From the NCBI RefSeq assembly GCF_963576615.1, contig NC_088714.1:64178667-64242666 (forward strand): a DNA stretch of 64,000 nucleotides. Direction: 5' to 3'. A model generated the notes under the pieces. The model saw only the letters and a program-made list of their open reading frames with translations, was not told the DNA's origin and made no database searches. The stretch is from Watersipora subatra. Lineage: Eukaryota; Bryozoa; Gymnolaemata; Cheilostomatida; Watersiporidae. Positions 63,057 through 64,000 of this stretch are shown here, piece by piece. Made by a program: the position numbers and the translations under genes. Position 1 is the first letter of the stretch. Each line of letters opens with the position of its first letter.

Positions 63057-63102
63057 GCTGCACTGATGAGGCTTCAATAGCTGAAACAGTACTGTCTGTA
63101 GC
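63057..63102 (+). ncRNA. Hammerhead ribozyme 2 of the retrozyme
   Basis: The same fold as ribozyme 1: GCTGCA (63057-63062), CTGATGA (63063-63069), stem II GGCTTCAATAGCT (closed by a G-U pair), GAAA (63083-63086), stem III ACAG/CTGT, GTC with the cut after 63096, and TGTAGC (63097-63102). The repeat ends about five bases later in (TA)n. Confidence 0.85.
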
Positions 63103-63151
63103 ATGAGTATATATATATATATAAAATTTATTCATGTAAAACCTTAGATAA

Positions 63152-63216
63152 AAAACAACTTCATTACTATTAGTTTCATGTCTGTTACACAGACAATCAT
63201 CAGATAAAATTGTTTT
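63152..63216 (-). ncRNA. Hammerhead ribozyme in Penelope-like copy C
   Basis: Minus strand: stem I AAAACAATTTTAT (63216-63204) pairs over all 13 positions (three G-U) with ATGAAGTTGTTTT (63164-63152). CTGATGA is at 63203-63197. Stem II is TGTCTG/CAGACA with loop TGTAA. GAAA follows, then short stem III ACT/AGT and cleavage triplet GTA. All core bases are present; it is the best-paired hammerhead in the window. Confidence 0.85.
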
Positions 63217-63294
63217 GGTCCAACTGAGTTATATATGTAAGAGAGGTGTAATTACTATAACGACTGATAGCTATGTAATTGCATTTCGTAGTGT

Positions 63295-63831
63295 TTATTT
63301 AGCAGAATGTCGGCATGTGGAAGCTAGCTCGTTACGCTTGTTGAGTGAGCTCATTTCTGGCTTTGTGAGGATGATGTACTTTTCTGATAAGCACAGGTTA
63401 CAACGCTTGGTGGCTGGGTCGTATGGCCTTGCGTGTTGAACGATTTTCCATTTAATTGTATACGGTGTGTTCAGGCCTTTTAGCTGCCAGATGTAGTTAC
63501 TAAGCTCTGTGGCAGATTGCTTGTCCTGGTGCCTGAAAGATGATATGTGGCCGCTGAATCGTGTCTTAAAGGTATTTTCTGTGAGGCCAATATAACTTTC
63601 TATAGGTTTGCTACCGTCGTCTGCGGTGACTACAGCTTGGTAGATGAGCGACTTGCTAAGACAGTTTCCTTCGAGAGGGCATTCATTTAGTGCGCGACAG
63701 TTGCATGTATTGTTGTTTGCTGGGTGCGTCGAGGCGTTGTTCAAAAGCTTCTTATTGTGATTGTTGATGGTTTGTTTGATGTTAGGCATGCAGCTGTAGC
63801 CAATCTTTGTGTTGTTTCTATTAAATAGCTT
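63295..63831 (-). CDS. GIY-YIG endonuclease domain of Penelope-like copy C (N-terminus missing)
   Basis: An open frame of about 179 codons. Order: LFNRNNTKIGYSC, the Cys-rich CNCRALNECPLEGNC, LIYQAVV (GIY position), YIGLTE (YIG), FKTRFSGH with the catalytic Arg, SATELSNYIWQLK with a conserved Glu, and the C-terminal CNLCLSEKYIILTKPEM plus RNELASTCRHS. All expected blocks are intact, including the CNLC block broken in A and B. The RT half is absent because the copy is cut at the head-to-head junction, so it cannot move on its own. Confidence 0.85.
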   Translation of the reverse strand, partial: KLFNRNNTKIGYSCMPNIKQTINNHNKKLLNNASTHPANNNTCNCRALNECPLEGNCLSKSLIYQAVVTADDGSKPIESYIGLTENTFKTRFSGHISSFRHQDKQSATELSNYIWQLKGLNTPYTIKWKIVQHARPYDPATKRCNLCLSEKYIILTKPEMSSLNKRNELASTCRHSAK

Positions 63832-64000
63832 CACAAAGATTGGCTACAGCTGCATGCTTAACATCAAACAAACCATCAACAATCACAATAAGAAGCTTTT
63901 GAACAACGCCTCGACGCACCCAGCAAACAACAATACATGCAACTGTCGCGCACCAAATGAATGCCCTCTCGAAGGAAACTGCCTTAGCAAGTCGCTCATC
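63832..64000 (+). mobile_element. Penelope-like element, copy C' (inverted partner, runs off the window)
   Basis: From 'cacaaagattggctacagc' the sequence is the near-exact inverse of copy C, encoding TKIGYSCMLNIKQ, CNCRAPNECPLEGNC and LSKSLI. It differs by a few bases (for example P for L in the Cys-rich block). A 21-base spacer (63812-63832) separates the arms. It continues beyond the window. Confidence 0.9.

Larger units (their letters stand above)
62691..63107 (+). mobile_element. Retrozyme-like tandem repeat: 259-nt unit with two hammerhead ribozymes
   Basis: 'tgccagcacattgactttct' occurs at 62691 and again at 62950, and the repeats are nearly identical through the ribozyme. Each copy has a type I hammerhead. 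Predicted cleavage sites after 62837 and 63096 bound exactly one 259-nt monomer. There is no coding capacity. (TA)n tracts lie at both ends and a Penelope-like element starts at 63125. Metazoan retrozymes are known as short tandem repeats of hammerhead-bearing units giving circular RNAs and are thought to be moved by Penelope-type machinery; the structure here fits. Circular RNA production is inferred. Confidence 0.8.
63125..63831 (-). mobile_element. Penelope-like element, copy C (5'-truncated)
   Basis: Minus strand: GIY-YIG coding region (63831-63295), then about 170 bp of 3' region with a hammerhead, ending in (TA)n at about 63124. It is a different subfamily from A and B, with only the family motifs shared. 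It meets an inverted copy at 63832. Confidence 0.88.

Overview
The window is AT-rich animal nuclear DNA with spliced genes, long introns, many minisatellites and many transposable-element fragments. The gene families, the Penelope-like retroelements with GIY-YIG endonucleases and the tRNA-derived SINEs point to an invertebrate, probably a lophotrochozoan such as a mollusc or bryozoan. That placement is inference; nothing here fixes the species.

Three plus-strand protein genes can be assembled by hand from splice sites and matching intron phases. (1) A three-exon class A (rhodopsin-like) GPCR at 2739-8460. (2) The C-terminal two thirds of a CPEB1/Orb-type cytoplasmic polyadenylation element-binding protein at 21386-36106: two RRMs and the ZZ-type zinc domain in eight phase-consistent exons, with a possible ninth upstream exon at 12774-12899. 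(3) A carbohydrate sulfotransferase-like gene related to CHST15 at 48518-60410, in seven exons. It has a one-base frameshift at an A10 run in the last exon and a PAPS-loop motif lacking its lysine. The left edge (1-582, minus) is a broken C-terminal piece of a P-element/THAP9-type transposase.

The introns and intergenic gaps are filled with tandem arrays of different, unrelated units (11, 16, 19, 23/24, 26/28, 29, 32, 33, 34, 38, 39, 40, 45, 46, 70, 72 and 151 bp), including a 2.6 kb 39-bp array and a 45-bp array whose reading frames stay open on both strands. Most long ORFs in the window are by-products of these arrays.

The most interesting material is a set of ribozyme-bearing retroelements set in (TA)n tracts. 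At 62691-63107 two direct copies of a 259-nt unit each carry a type I hammerhead ribozyme (CTGATGA / stem II / GAAA / GTC), so the two cleavage sites bracket one 259-nt monomer, the layout of a metazoan retrozyme. Beside it, and at 45771-48085, are Penelope-like elements arranged head to head as inverted pairs. Each has its own hammerhead (GTA class) beyond the GIY-YIG coding region. Two more retrozyme-type hammerheads form an inverted pair at 40033-40290, and a further candidate lies at 40969-41034. In all, eight hammerhead-like motifs in at least two sequence classes can be read from the window.

Other mobile DNA: a TIR transposon at 6150-7679 with a rearranged relative inside a CPEB intron (31069-32165), a second TIR element at 11903-12684, several SINE families and a non-LTR retrotransposon fragment.
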